This document shows, one piece after another, positions 21,085 to 31,835 of a stretch of 64,000 nucleotides of DNA. The stretch spans positions 117,477,849 through 117,541,848 of the forward strand of contig JBCFYV010000012.1 of the NCBI GenBank assembly GCA_039000515.1. The letters are read 5' to 3'. The stretch's first letter is position 1. The number at the start of each line of letters is the position of its first letter. Position numbers and translations under genes: made by a program. The notes beneath the pieces are model-generated. The model made no database searches. It worked only from the letters and a program-made list of their open reading frames with translations, and was not told the origin of the DNA. The stretch comes from Timema cristinae. Taxonomy: Eukaryota > Arthropoda > Insecta > Phasmatodea > Timematidae.

Positions 21085-21450
21085 GAGATGGAAGGATTCA
21101 TATAATTGGGACTTGGCCTTACCTCTCTTCTTAGGTCATTTGATGTTTACTCTTACTGTTGGCTTTGTCTCTATTTATACACGAGTACATCTTACCTACT
21201 CCTCCCATCTCTATATTGGTCTCTTTATCTGTATTTTTCTTATATACATCAGCTACATCATTCTCCTTGGTATCCTTTCCTCTTCCATCACAATTACTCA
21301 TGTCCACACAATTTCCACCTTTTCTTCCTCCCTCTCATGTAGCCAACTCTTGATCGTACATATTCGTTACTAATCCTATTTCTCATTCCCACGACCTCCA
21401 CCTTCCTGGTCTCTAATGCATCCCATGTCCATGCATATTATGTGAAGATG
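21085..21450 (-). pseudogene. LINE-Y C-terminal remnant, reverse copy
   Basis: On the minus strand the frames give KVEVVGMRNRISNEYVRSRV, then a region corresponding to the CGHE-like site of the YGHVMRM motif, then MEEERIPRRMM, MYIRKIQIKRPI and RWEE. These align piece by piece with the plus-strand copy at 21488-21866. Frameshifts and stops are present. The plus-strand open frames 21017-21373, 21106-21342 and 21159-21353 are shadows of this remnant. Confidence 0.65.
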
Positions 21451-21487
21451 TATGTATATATAAAGCTTTTTAAATCTACTCACAGTT

Positions 21488-21866
21488 TTACATAATATAC
21501 TTAAATATTGGATGTAAGAGAAACCAGGATGTTGGAGGCTGTGGAATAAAGTTTTTGAGTAGAATGTTAGCTCTCACGAGGCGATAAAGGATTAGAAATG
21601 AAGATGTCCTGTTAGGAGTTTGGGTATAAGAAATAGTAGAGGAAGTAAGGCTGAGATTGTATGGGCGTGTAATGAGGATAGAAAAGCAAAGAATACCAAG
21701 GAAAGTGACGGAGCTCAAGTGTGTAGAGAAAAAAAAGACACTAATATATATCAAGGCGAGTGATATGAGGAGGATGGACTTAAGTAAAGGAGGAAGAATG
21801 ATGGATAGACAGAGAAAGATGGAAGAATTTTATAAAACTGAACCGGTCACAGACTGAAAAAAAAAG
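21488..21866 (+). pseudogene. LINE-Y C-terminal remnant, forward copy
   Basis: The reading ETRMLEAVE, then RLRLYGRVMRIEKQRIPRKV and TELKCVEKKKT, is the LINE-Y end, decayed. The 3' part has gaggaagaatgatgg once or twice and gaattttataaaactgaacc, corresponding to the terminal region before the LINE-Y 3' end. It lies head to head with the reverse copy, 37 bases apart. Confidence 0.7.
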
Positions 21867-22892
21867 CTCTGTCTTTGTTGTAATATTTTGTTTTTAATAA
21901 TTACTTTTAAGAATTAATGACTAACATTATCGGAATAGTTCAAGGTATAGTCAGAACGATAATATTTATTTTTAAATAATTGTACTTTACATTCGCTTTG
22001 TAACTGACGTCAGTCTACCCTTCTTCATAATGTTAACTCAAGCTACTGTAGAGCATGTACAGATGTACTGTACATGTCTGATTATCTTTCGTAGAAATCT
22101 TTTCTCGAATACTAACGTTTGTTCTCCCCCCCCCCCCTCCGCTCCCCAAACACCTATTTCCACCGAAACTTCCTAAAGCTCTTGACAAAAAATTGTACCT
22201 AGGGGCGCAACAATTTTAAATCCACCACTGTGTATAACTTGAACAGTTAGTAATCTGAGGGGATGAAATATATATAATACTCACTATTTTTATTAGATAA
22301 TTGAAATAAAAAATAAACAAGGGTTTTTCACTATTTGATCCGAATAAACATATAACAAAGCATATGAACTAAGCCTACCAGTTGTTTTTCCTTCAAAACA
22401 ACTGATAAAAAAAAAGCATTCATTGAAGGCCTCTCGTGCAGAAAACGAAAAGCAGTGGATCTCTTCCTTTGCCTCCGAGTCTGACGCGAGCTCGGACTAG
22501 ACCTTGAAACAAAATGTCGCACCTTATTGCAGTGTGACGATCAAACCCCGTTAAACAGAACTAGACCAAGAGGAACTTGTCACACATGTGACGAACAGAC
22601 AAGCTGACGGGAGTCCGTAATTATAGTAATGACAGGAGCTACTCGAGACACGAAGATCAACCAGGCGATCACAGACTGACGGTATCATCTACTCGCTGGG
22701 TGGCTACTCAACTTAAAGCATATACTTCCGTGTTTCAGACAAAATTTGATCAAATACCACCCCACCCCCCCTTCTTAACCCAATCTCTTTGTCTGGCCTG
22801 CCACGGTGGTGGAATAGACCTACAGCCAGCGGCTCACCACCGAGTGTTGGGTTCCAGAAGATAGCCCGACACCCCGAGGGAGCCAATGAGCC
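21867..22892. other. Unassigned 1 kb
   Basis: Contains a C run at 22126-22137. The minus-strand frames at 22331-22522 and the N-terminal part of the long frame ending at 22713 show no motif. No shared repeat is seen. Confidence 0.45.
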
Positions 22893-23060
22893 CCTAAGGG
22901 GTGAAGTGGTATGGACATGGAATGAGGATGGAAAAGGAAAGGATACTAAGGGGGAATGGTGGAGATGAAGTATGTAGGGAAAAGACCGGAAAGGGGGAGG
23001 GGAATAAATAGATGAGAGTAGCAGATAATGGCAAGTGTGCGAGTGTGAGGAAGGGTGACC
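22893..23060 (+). pseudogene. LINE-Y remnant that leads into a minisatellite
   Basis: The bases follow the LINE-Y order: ggtatggacatggaatgagg, gaaaaggaaaggatactaag, gaagtatgtagggaaaagac, cagataatggcaagtgtgcg. Allowing for frameshifts this is YGHVMRMEKERIP, then KYVGKRP. The same order appears at 37757-37900 and 45065-45230. Confidence 0.75.
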
Positions 23061-24420
23061 ATACAGAGAAGAATGATGGAGACAGAGAGTGTGAGGACAG
23101 GAAATGAGAGGAAGAATGATGAGAAAAGGAAAAATAGACAGAGGAAGATTGAGAACAATGAAGGACAAGAGAAGATGATGAAGGACAAGAGAATGAGGGG
23201 GAATGATGTAGGACAGGGAAGAATGATGGAAAAGAGAATGATGGAGAGAGGAAGAATGAGGGAAGGACAGGGGAAGAATGATGGAAGGACAGAGGAAGAA
23301 TGATGGAAGGACAGAGGAAGAATGATGGAAGGACAAGGAGAAAGGGACAGAGGAAGAATGATGGAAGGACAGAGGAAGATGATGGAAGGACAGAGGAAGA
23401 TGATGGAAGGACAGAGAAGATGATGTAAGGACAGAGGAGAATGATGTAAGGACAGAGGAAGATTGATGGAAGGACAGAGGAAGAATGATGGAAGGACAAG
23501 GAAGAATGATGGAAGGACAAAGGAAGAATGATGGAAGGACAAAGGAAGAATGATGAAGGACAGAGGAAGAATGATGGAAAGACAGAGGAAGAATGATGGA
23601 AGGAAGAGGAAGAATGATGGAAGGACAGAGGAATGAAGATGGAAGGACAGAGGAAGAATGATGGAAGGACAGAGGAAGAATGATGAAGGACAGAGGAAGA
23701 ATGATGGAAGGACAGAGGAAGAATGAGGGAAGGACAGAGGAAGAATGATGGAAGACAGAGGAAGAATGATGAAGGACAGAGGAAGAATGATGGAAGGACA
23801 GAGGAAGATTGATGGAAGGACAGAGGAAGAATGATGGAAGGAAGAGGAAGATTGATGGAAGGACAGAGGAAGAATGATGGAAGGACAGAGGAAGATTGAT
23901 GGAAGGACAGAGGAAGAATGATGGAAGGACAGAGGAAGATTGATGGAAGGACAGAGGAAGAATGATGGAAGGATAGAGGAAGATGATGGAAGGACAGAGG
24001 AAGAATGATGGAAGGACAGAGGAAGATTGATGGAAGGACAGAGGAAGAATGATGGAAGGACAGAGGAAGATTGATGGAAGGACAGAGGAAGAATGATGGA
24101 AGGACAAAGGAAGAATGATGGAAGGACAAAGGAAGAATGATGTAAGGACAGAGGAAGAATGATGGAAAGACAGAGGAAGAATGATGTAAGGACAGAGGAA
24201 GAATGATGGAAAGACAGAGGAAGAATGATGGAAGGACAGAGGAAGATTGATGGAAGGACAGAGGAAGAATGATGGAAAGGACAGAGGAAGAATGATGGAA
24301 GGACAGAGGAAGAATGATGGAAGGACAGAGGAAGAATTATGGAAGGACAGAGGAAGAATGATGAAAGGACAGAGGAAGAATGATGGAAGGACAGAGGAAG
24401 AATAATGGAAGGACAGAGAA
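23061..24420 (+). repeat. 22-bp minisatellite derived from the LINE-Y reading frame
   Basis: The unit is gaggaagaatgatggaagga plus ca; regular copies start near 23255, with roughly 50-60 units in all, some one or two bases short. An equivalent single sequence, gaggaagagtggttgaagga followed by aagagg, occurs in the intact LINE-Y end at 45248-45273. The array is bounded on the left by LINE-Y coding sequence and on the right by the LINE-Y 3' end. The minus strand stays open (601 codons, 22713-24518) because the unit lacks stops there; it is not a gene. Confidence 0.95.
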
Positions 24421-24478
24421 AGATGGATATATCTTACTAAACTGATCTGTTCAAAGGCCGTAGATATTTGATGATGAT
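24421..24478 (+). mobile_element. LINE-Y 3' end after the 22-bp array
   Basis: The sequence cttactaaactgatctgttc and then ttgatgatgattat matches the end at 45289-45325 (ctactaaactggcccggctg, ttgattatgata). It marks the 3' border of the element. Confidence 0.65.
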
Positions 24479-24547
24479 TATCACTGGAACCCACCAGGTG
24501 GAGGGCAAAAGTAACCACAAGTATTTCCTTTATACTTCATCCACACG

Positions 24548-24645
24548 GTAGGAATTACTCTCTTAAAGGTCTTTTTTCCTACCAATATTCTATTATATAA
24601 TAGATTTGTGGTAGGGAAAAAGACCTTTGAGAAAACAATTCCTAC
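24548..24645. mobile_element. 98-bp hairpin MITE-like element
   Basis: The ends gtaggaatt and aattcctac are perfect inverted repeats. Inside, aaaggtcttttttcctacc pairs with ggtagggaaaaagaccttt, and the centre is tattatataata. Almost the whole element folds on itself. No target duplication could be fixed. Confidence 0.7.
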
Positions 24646-25231
24646 TTTGAACAGACTTTAGGTGTAAGAGAGATAACCCCAACCCAATTCGGGAACAAAT
24701 TATTATCAAAGGCATGGCTGGAACGTAGCAAGGATGCTACGATGCTGAAAGTAAGAGAAAACTACGGTATTACTTACCAAGCACACTAATGGCTTGAATC
24801 ATGGATAGTCATTGGTTTCAAACAATCTCACGAGTTAAAACTCAAGAAGAAATCCTCTTTTCCTTAATGACTGTCAATTTTTCCGTTTATTACATTGATC
24901 ACTTTTAAAAACAAAAACAAAAACACCACGCAGGCAGCTTATAAACATAAACGTTTTTATAAGTTTGAAAATATTTTAAGTAGTATTTGTGCCGGTGTGT
25001 AAATGTGGCATAACACTGTGCAAACCTCTCATGATAGAATGTAATAATTATCCAGCCAATGCATCTGGTTAATATGCGAGATACAAATTATCTTATTTGG
25101 TTTTAATTATTATTTTCACACAAGTGCTCCTTGGTTTTATTTATTTTTTTTGTTAAAGATCCCCTGACATTTTCCTGTTTTCCGTGACACTAAAATTTTC
25201 CTGACTTTTCCCTTACCAGCAACGTTATCCA
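24646..25231. other. Unassigned stretch
   Basis: No gene or repeat shared with the window is recognised. Confidence 0.5.
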
Positions 25232-25452
25232 CGTCATACTACCCGCTCGTGCTATCCGCATATTTACATTCTGATGGAAAAGGGAAGAGGAAGGCGTAAT
25301 TTATAGTGAATGTACCTGCATTTGGGTAAATGGAAAGCTGTAAACCATTTAATATAAATAATCATCTCAACATGCCAAGTTGAGATTCAAACCCGACCCC
25401 CTATCATCAGAAAACAATGACCAGACTACTTGACGTTTGGCCCACGTCCCCA
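25232..25452 (-). mobile_element. SINE-A, strongly decayed
   Basis: The tail (cacgtcatactacccgctcg) and body (tgtacctgcatttgggtaaa, gtaaaccattta) are visible in reverse order. The head still shows gattcaaacccga. Confidence 0.65.
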
Positions 25453-25589
25453 TATATACGTGAGGGGTAAGCCGCTTAGTAGCCCTTGGGCTAAAACTTA
25501 TTGGTTATTATATAATATAATGTATGTATCTGCACCAGTGGGCATTTGGACAAAGGTCTCAGTCTGGTCTTGTCTGGATCACAGGTGAT

Positions 25590-25758
25590 TTAAAGGTCGG
25601 AGCTGGAATTCCGGTCATACTGAGGTAATATTTCTTATATTAGAGTAGTTTTTCCACTTCCTCTTCATGAAAATTGGGGTACACTTCCTCTAAATCCTAC
25701 AATATAGTGTAACTATACAATTAGCCGGATGGGTAATAAGATAAATGCACGGTAAAAA
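25590..25758 (+). mobile_element. SINE-A, decayed
   Basis: B-box-like gagctggaattccgg, body tttttccacttcctcttcat and ggggtacacttcctctaaat, tail ggatgggtaataaga. The head upstream is uncertain. Confidence 0.55.
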
Positions 25759-26057
25759 AAAATCCTCCACGTTCTACCTACACGTTTCCACGTCTCATTC
25801 CAATTATGAATTAATATTGTACCAAACCTGGCCAGGATAACCGTCCTGATCACGCGACCATAGACACGCACGTTCTGTTGTACTATTAGCTGTTCCAACC
25901 AATCAACGTGAGGGGGGTTATTGTATGAGTGGAAAAATAAAGAGCAATGTTGTCACTAAATTAGCAAGGGGGGGGGGGGGTGCCCTGACTTGTGATGACC
26001 TGACCAACATGTCACACACATGTCTTATTTACACTGGTATGCGGTCTCTTGCCGTTT
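25759..26057. other. Unassigned stretch with a G run
   Basis: Twelve or more consecutive G lie near 25969-25980. The frame 25925-26116 spans this run and is not supported. Confidence 0.45.
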
Positions 26058-26135
26058 GCGTGCTCCGCGTCTTGCTATCCGCCCAGGATATCCGCACATT
26101 TAGTCTAATGGGGTAGGAAGGAGGGAGCAAGAATG
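26058..26135 (-). mobile_element. SINE-A tail fragment
   Basis: The reverse tail ctccgcgtcttgctatccgc is followed by ctaatggggtaggaagg. Confidence 0.5.
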
Positions 26136-26428
26136 TATCCAGGGTCGCCACCCTAATGCCGGGAAAAAAAAAGAGGAAGACGTTGGTCTGGGAAAAACAG
26201 GGAAATTCACAAAAAAAACTGGAATATTATTTTATGAATTTGGCACATTTAACGGAAATCTTTAAATACTAGGCCTTTTCAAGAAAGAAAAAAGTTAACT
26301 GAAAAACTCTTTACTCTGATTCGAACGTTTGTAATTTTCCTTTCCCCGTTTTTTTTTTCACTTCCCTTCCCCCGACACTTTATTTTTCTTCATTTAGAAA
26401 TTCGGAGATTAAATTTAATTCCTCTATA

Positions 26429-26704
26429 TTATTATTAGCACCGCGTCTTACTACCCGTTCGGGTTATACGCACTTACGCTAATGTGTAATGGTATGGGTG
26501 ATTGTGAGATGAAATGAAGGACCTACAGTTTAACGTGGAATCCGAACCACGGTGGCGGCCTGGCATTCCCCACATTCACAAGATGTCTTGTCAGAGGTGT
26601 AGGAAGGGTTTGAAAATCAGATAAATCTGTGCCGGGACCGAGGATTGAACCCAGGCCGCCAGCACAGAAGTCTGACACCTTACCCCTAGACCACCAGGTC
26701 ACCG
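26429..26704 (-). mobile_element. SINE-B, full length, with 14-bp target duplication
   Basis: The perfect 14-mer ttaattcctctata occurs at 26415-26428 and 26705-26718. Between them lies a complete reverse SINE-B from (TTA)n tail to head (ccctagaccaccaggtcacc). The body is the short subfamily, without the gtgtattaatcaca insertion. The flawless duplication and low divergence suggest a fairly recent insertion. Confidence 0.92.
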
Positions 26705-26718
26705 TTAATTCCTCTATA

Positions 26719-28125
26719 AGTTGTTTTCTAAATTGTCCTGAAAAATGTGAGTTCCCTTTCTGAATGGCTTGGAAAATACAAAGAATTTCGTATTAAGAAT
26801 AAAACTAGTAAATTGCGCAATACTTAGGTAAGAAATAGAAAAATATACATTTTCTTTAGTACATACTTTGTCTAAGCTATATATATTATATATATATACC
26901 TCTCAAATGAATAAAACCCAAAGCGATGTAGTGTTTTAATTTTAAAAACACTTTATTTAAGAATGGAAAATTTATAACATATACATGAGGTATTCATTTT
27001 TACAAAAGTTTAATAAAACTTCATTATAAACAACATTGTTACAATTTCGTCCCATGGCCTCAGCGGTTCCAGATATGTGTCGGGAAAGGGGGTGAGAAGG
27101 CAGGAAGTTTTTTACTTCCGATTTAAAAAATGTGTGTTTTAATAGCAGTTGCATATCTTCAGTTCAATATATTTATATTAAAGTCCTGATTTGTCAATTT
27201 AAACCCATAAAATAGGTCTATATTGGGCTGGACAAGACGCTTTAGTACTAAAGAGATAGAAAATGGCGACCCTTTTATAAGCAAGAGAGCTTTAATACCT
27301 TCGTAGTCTTCAACGCACTTTTATTTCTAAAGGTCCGTGTGTTCGATATTTTTTACACATTTTTATGCTAATTCCATTGTTTGCACGTACAATAAAACAA
27401 TTTATGAATCTTAAAAATACTCGCAAAATTTTATAGCACCGTGAATTCCTCTGAACCTCTGTTGACACAAAATCCTAGTTCTGCCAATAGTTCGCAGTAC
27501 GTGTAATGCAACTACGCATAACAATATAGACCTGGAAATAATTTCAAATAGTCTTTTCTAAAATTGTTCTCCTGTGAAATAAAATAATAACCGTGTCGCA
27601 GTGTAACACATACTGTAATGTTTGTTGGACAAAACACTGTTGCACGCAGTATATTATGTTATATACACACACACATACACACACACACATATCACACAAC
27701 ACAAATATATATATATATATATATATAGACTATCAAAGAGCGCATGCGCGAGCTCTCAATCGACTACTGTACTAAAGTGTATTTATAAGTACACTTACCC
27801 TGTTGGTGTCGTGTTATTCCTACACAAAAAAAAACGCAAAATATACACTAAAAAATGGTAATTTGATACTGAAAGGTATTTATACTTTTACAAGAAATAT
27901 TACTTTTTTTTTAAATATCAAATGTCAAAAAAATATTTAAGATTAAAATTGTTTGTATTTTCTTATTTTGTATTTTGTATTTTTTTTTTTTGTTTATGTA
28001 TTTTTTCGAGTGAAATATTGTATGTCTTAAAAGAAAGTTCATAGGCCCTAGGCACTGTGCCTAGTCGGCTTAGTGAATAAAGCGGCCCTAATTATAGGAA
28101 ACACAATTGAATCGAGAAAAAGTGA
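26719..28125. other. Unassigned AT-rich 1.4 kb with microsatellites
   Basis: A TA-rich run lies at 26878-26898, and CA then TA repeats at 27662-27727. The open frames 27593-27775 and 27622-27861 are translations of these repeats. Confidence 0.5.
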
Positions 28126-28640
28126 AGCTTGATTCACACGATCGTCGAAAATAGAGAACAGAATCTGCTTGAGTCACGCAGCAACTCGCACACTGTATGT
28201 TGACCCATGATGCATTGCAACACAAACTTAAAACAGCTATCAACATATTTTATTTTTAGTGGATAAACATATATTTTAGATCATTCTCCGATGGATGTTT
28301 AAAAATTATAACGCTGTGTCGTGGCTCAATCCAATACATCGTTACAAGCTTTACATTAACGAGTTATTTCAAATCTCCTCATGACAGCCAACGAAGCTGT
28401 CTGCTTGCTGCTAGCTCTACAGCGCATGCGTTCGACATAAACATATGCGCACTGATTTGAGAGGGTTTATTCTGATATTTGATTGCTTCTCTTGTGCCGA
28501 ACATCTCAGGTAGAGCGGACGAAGTGTATATTAGTTGAACTTCAACAGAACATCTCGTGATTGTCCTAATAGCTCGTCACGTGACCACGTTTCTGTTCTG
28601 CGCTTGTTTTTTCGGCGTACGTGTGAATCCACAGTAAGAG
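28126..28640 (+). repeat. Rep3 copy 3, uninterrupted
   Basis: It runs from gattcacacgatcgtcgaaa to ttcggcgtacgtgtgaa without a hAT insertion and so shows the empty site (gtatgttgacccatgatg) for the element at 5839-6641. No coding frame is convincing. Confidence 0.65.
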
Positions 28641-29149
28641 CAAAACTTTATCCAGTAAGTTATACACGTGTAAGTCTTCAAGAGGAAATATTTACCATTG
28701 GTGAAGCATGCTGGTATAAAATAAAAATGAGCGAGTTTTTTTTTTATTATTTTACAGAAGTTAATTCATACACCGGCAATAACTTTGGGATTGTTCTTGT
28801 CAAACCCTAAATGCGATGCCTAAGGTCAAGCGTTTCCACAAACTAATGGACACAAGAACTGTTTGAAACTCTGGACTGTGCGTGGGCGACATTTCGAAAT
28901 ACCCATTTAGAACGCGATAAAAAGCAGATCTGATATCAGTCTGGAATGTGGTTACGTTGTACGACTACATATTTGATTGAGCCACCGAGCACAATATGGA
29001 GATTTCCTCCACGGCTGCACACCCCTTTATGTTGTAACACTACGGATTACTTTAAAGAAAAATTACCTTCATCCATGACTTTTTATATATTTTATAGTGA
29101 TCAATATCAATACAATGTCAAAGGTAAGGAGTAATATTGAAATTATTTT
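28641..29149. other. Unassigned stretch
   Basis: Short frames (28535-28810, 28946-29134) have no motif. It may be a further part of Rep3 that the other copies lack. Confidence 0.4.
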
Positions 29150-29394
29150 TTTAGCACCACGTCTTGCTAGCCGTTAGGCTACGCTAATGATCTTAGTGAT
29201 GAGGCGGGTCAATTTAGGATAAATGTATCCATATTTTCGTGGGTAGAGAGAGTGGAAAGAGACATTTAAAATAAAATCCACCCTTAGTACATCTGACAGA
29301 GATTCAAACCACAATCTCCCCGTCATCGGCAGTCCAGTCTATTGCGAGAGTGACGCCTTAGACCATTCGACCATTCGACCACTGAAGTGGGTAA
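29150..29394 (-). mobile_element. SINE-A, full length
   Basis: Reverse tail caccacgtcttgctagccg, body gagagagtggaaagagacat, and head agtccagtctattgcgagag with ccttagaccattcgaccac. The octamer cattcgac is duplicated within the head. Confidence 0.8.
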
Positions 29395-29723
29395 AAGACT
29401 ATTTTTTTCTTTCTGACTATTGATTCCTATATATTTTAATATATCTGTACAGTTTATTTTATTCTTTGATTGACAAACACGTACCACTCTTTATTGTTAT
29501 GTTTTGGTTTGAGTGAACCCTCATACCTTTTTAGATTCACAAAAAATTTATATATATATGTAATAAAAATAAATTAACTGTAATTGTTTAAAAATAGGTA
29601 GGGAGGGGGTAATTTACGTCACAGGTAATCTGGTAACACTTTCTAAATTTCACGCCTCACCACTGAAAAAAATACACTAGAGAACGTTAATATCACAAAA
29701 ATATATTGATTTATGGCACCACA
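29395..29723. other. Unassigned AT-rich stretch
   Basis: No feature recognised before the 47-bp array. Confidence 0.5.
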
Positions 29724-30250
29724 CAAACTGCAAGACAACAAACTGCTAGAAAAGCTCATGTATAGGAGTACAAAGTGATGACAACAAACTGTTAGGCAAG
29801 CTCATGTATAGGAGTACAAACTGCTAGACAACAAACTGCTAGACACGCTCATGTATAGGAGTACAAAGTGATAGACAACAAACTGTTAGACAAGCTCATG
29901 TATAGGAGTACAAAGTGATAGACAACAAACTGCTAGACACGCTCATGTATAGGAGTACAAAGTGATAGACAACAAACTGTTAGACAGCTCATGTATAGGA
30001 GTACAAAGTGATAGACAACAAACTGCTAGACACGCTCATGTATAGGAGTACAAAGTGATAGACAACAAACTGTTAGACAAGCTCATGTATAGGAGTACAA
30101 AGTGATAGACAACAAACTGCTAGACACGCTCATGTATAGGAGTACAAAGTGATAGACAACAAACTGTTAGACAAGCTCATGTATAGGAGTACAAAGTGAT
30201 AGGCAACAAACTGCTAGACAAGCTCATGTATAGGAGTACAAAGTGATAAA
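29724..30250 (+). repeat. 47-bp minisatellite, about 11 units, left arm of a fold-back structure
   Basis: The unit is acaacaaactgctagacacg, ctcatgtataggagtacaaa, gtgatag. Units with ctgCtagacaCgctc and ctgTtagacaAgctc alternate, giving a 94-bp dimer. Sequence just beyond the array (30251-30335) recurs in inverted form at 31560-31690 together with degenerate copies of the unit. Confidence 0.95.
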
Positions 30251-30335
30251 CAACCAAGCGGTCGACACGAGAGGACCAACTGCTCGACAAACTTTAATAT
30301 CATCCAGTTAAGAGTGGCTCAAGTGACAGACAAGT
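30251..30335 (+). repeat. Inner segment of the left fold-back arm
   Basis: Reading ccaagcggtcgacacgagag, gaccaactgctcgacaaact, ccagttaagagtggctcaag, it is the reverse complement of 31562-31650 with few differences. Confidence 0.85.
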
Positions 30336-30867
30336 TATTTCAAAACTAAAAAAGTTATAAACATGGTATTAGTGGTTGAAATGACAGTTCTGGATCACTT
30401 TCTCCTCTAACTTAACCTAACCTAACCTAAACAAGCTCTTAATTATACAAGAGTACTTATGTCCCTGTATTTTTCGTTCTGCCCCTTGAAGCCCCCCTCC
30501 TCCCTTGAGTCTAGATTCCAGCCTCCATCCTGTACTCTCCTCCCAGCCTTCATCCCCTTCTCTTACCATGCCCGCCAATCGCTCTTCTCCCTCCTCCCAG
30601 TCTCCTACCCCCAGCCTTGATCTGAACAACTTCCTGTATTCATCCTGAGCAAGAGGTAGTCTGTCTCGATCATGACTGTGTTAATCCCATCCATCCTCTT
30701 ACCACCCACCCCGCTTACCAGCCGGTCCTTAAACCTTGACAGCTTAGATCTTGTACCTTAAACGATATGTCCTTCCTGCTTACCAAACATCCCTCAAAAT
30801 ATCCTGAAACGGTACTAAATAATTATGCATATTCTCCACCCGACACCTTAAATGTCGAAACCATTCA
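30336..30867. other. Interior of the fold-back structure, unassigned
   Basis: C/T-rich plus strand, with a 70-codon minus-strand frame at 30417-30629 (glutamate and glycine rich, no motif). Three CCTAA units at 30414-30429 are too few to call telomeric. Confidence 0.4.
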
Positions 30868-31066
30868 TTGGGGCTCGGTCCCAGTCGGTTGACTGAAGCT
30901 GGATTTTCATAAATGGTTTTCCACTCTCCCTCCACACAAAATCTGGTGCAGATCCTCTAAATTCAACCTTACTCATCCCTAAACACATTAGCGTAGTTAG
31001 AATATAGGCGTATAACGCGAATGGGTAGTAACTCTCTAGTAGGTATAATGCGGTGCTAATAATATA
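30868..31066 (+). mobile_element. SINE-A, 5'-shortened, inside the fold-back structure
   Basis: Head remnant ggctcggtcccagtcggttg, then ggttttccactctccctcc. The tail gaatgggtagtaact is interrupted by about 17 bases before tgcggtgctaataat. Confidence 0.7.
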
Positions 31067-31231
31067 AAATATGTAGCACTAAATATTCAGGTTAGATAAT
31101 AAAGTTATCTCTTTGAAAAACAATAAAAATCCTTTTTACTGTCGCTTATTGACGGGTGTTAATTTTACATACTATTTTAAAACTGTTGTCAAGTTTCAAG
31201 TTTTAATAAAGGCCACTAAGGAATTTTTACT

Positions 31232-31340
31232 CAATGGTTTTCAATTCTTTCATCATGAAAAAGCGGGTATATTTTCTCTAAATTATATCCTCCTCACCTC
31301 TAATCTATTAATATAAAAATAAGATAGTTCATACGTGTGG
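31232..31340 (+). mobile_element. SINE-A fragment
   Basis: The body words atggttttcaattctttcat and gcgggtatattttctctaaa are recognisable. Tail and head are missing. Confidence 0.45.
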
Positions 31341-31559
31341 ACCAACGCTCCCTGTTCTTTGATGTTGCCGCCAGCATTTCAGAATTAATTGCGACTGTTC
31401 AATTCGTGATATTAGTTTATATTAGTTCGAGTTATTCTCACCTACATTTTTATTTTAGCAAACCCTACAAAAATATGTCAAGAAGTGTGAGGTTAAGCTG
31501 ACGGGTTGGGGGTAAATATTATTTGAGTGTAAACAAGGACAATTGTGTATTGAATTAAC
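31341..31559. other. Unassigned stretch inside the fold-back structure
   Basis: No feature recognised. Confidence 0.4.
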
Positions 31560-31810
31560 TGTTCTGTCACTTAGCCCACTCTTAAATGGATGATATCAAA
31601 GTTTGTCGAGCAATTGGTCCTATCGTGTCGACCGCTTGGTTGTTTATCACTTTGGACTCCTCTTCATGAGCTTGTCTATCACATGATACAGCTCGTGTAG
31701 ATCACTTGGTCCACGTCGTTTATTCCTGTCTAGCAGTTGGCTATCTACCCCTTTGTCCTCTTGTGTCAGCCATTTTGTTGTCTATCACTTTGCCTGCTCC
31801 CATAATTTAT
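31560..31810 (-). repeat. Right arm of the fold-back structure
   Basis: On the minus strand it repeats the left arm: the stretch with gtcgacacgatagg and caattgctcgacaaac, then several degenerate 47-bp units recognisable by gtctatcactttg and catgagcttg on the plus strand. Units here are few and diverged, unlike the homogeneous left arm. It ends about 25 bases before a hAT-Z insertion. Confidence 0.75.
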
Positions 31811-31835
31811 AGCGACGCCTAGATTAAAAAATAAC

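Noticed and set aside
21017..21373. 118-codon plus-strand frame resembling a membrane protein (hydrophobic)
   Set aside because: It is the opposite strand of a charged LINE-Y remnant, which produces hydrophobic codons by complementarity.
22713..24518. 601-codon minus-strand frame of repeated serine, proline, leucine and phenylalanine
   Set aside because: It is the translation of the 22-bp minisatellite; two other minus-strand frames are open over the same region, and it arises only because the unit lacks stop codons there.
30412..30430. Three CCTAA units (arthropod-type telomere repeat)
   Set aside because: Too few units and internal to a repeat-rich region; likely chance or a relic.
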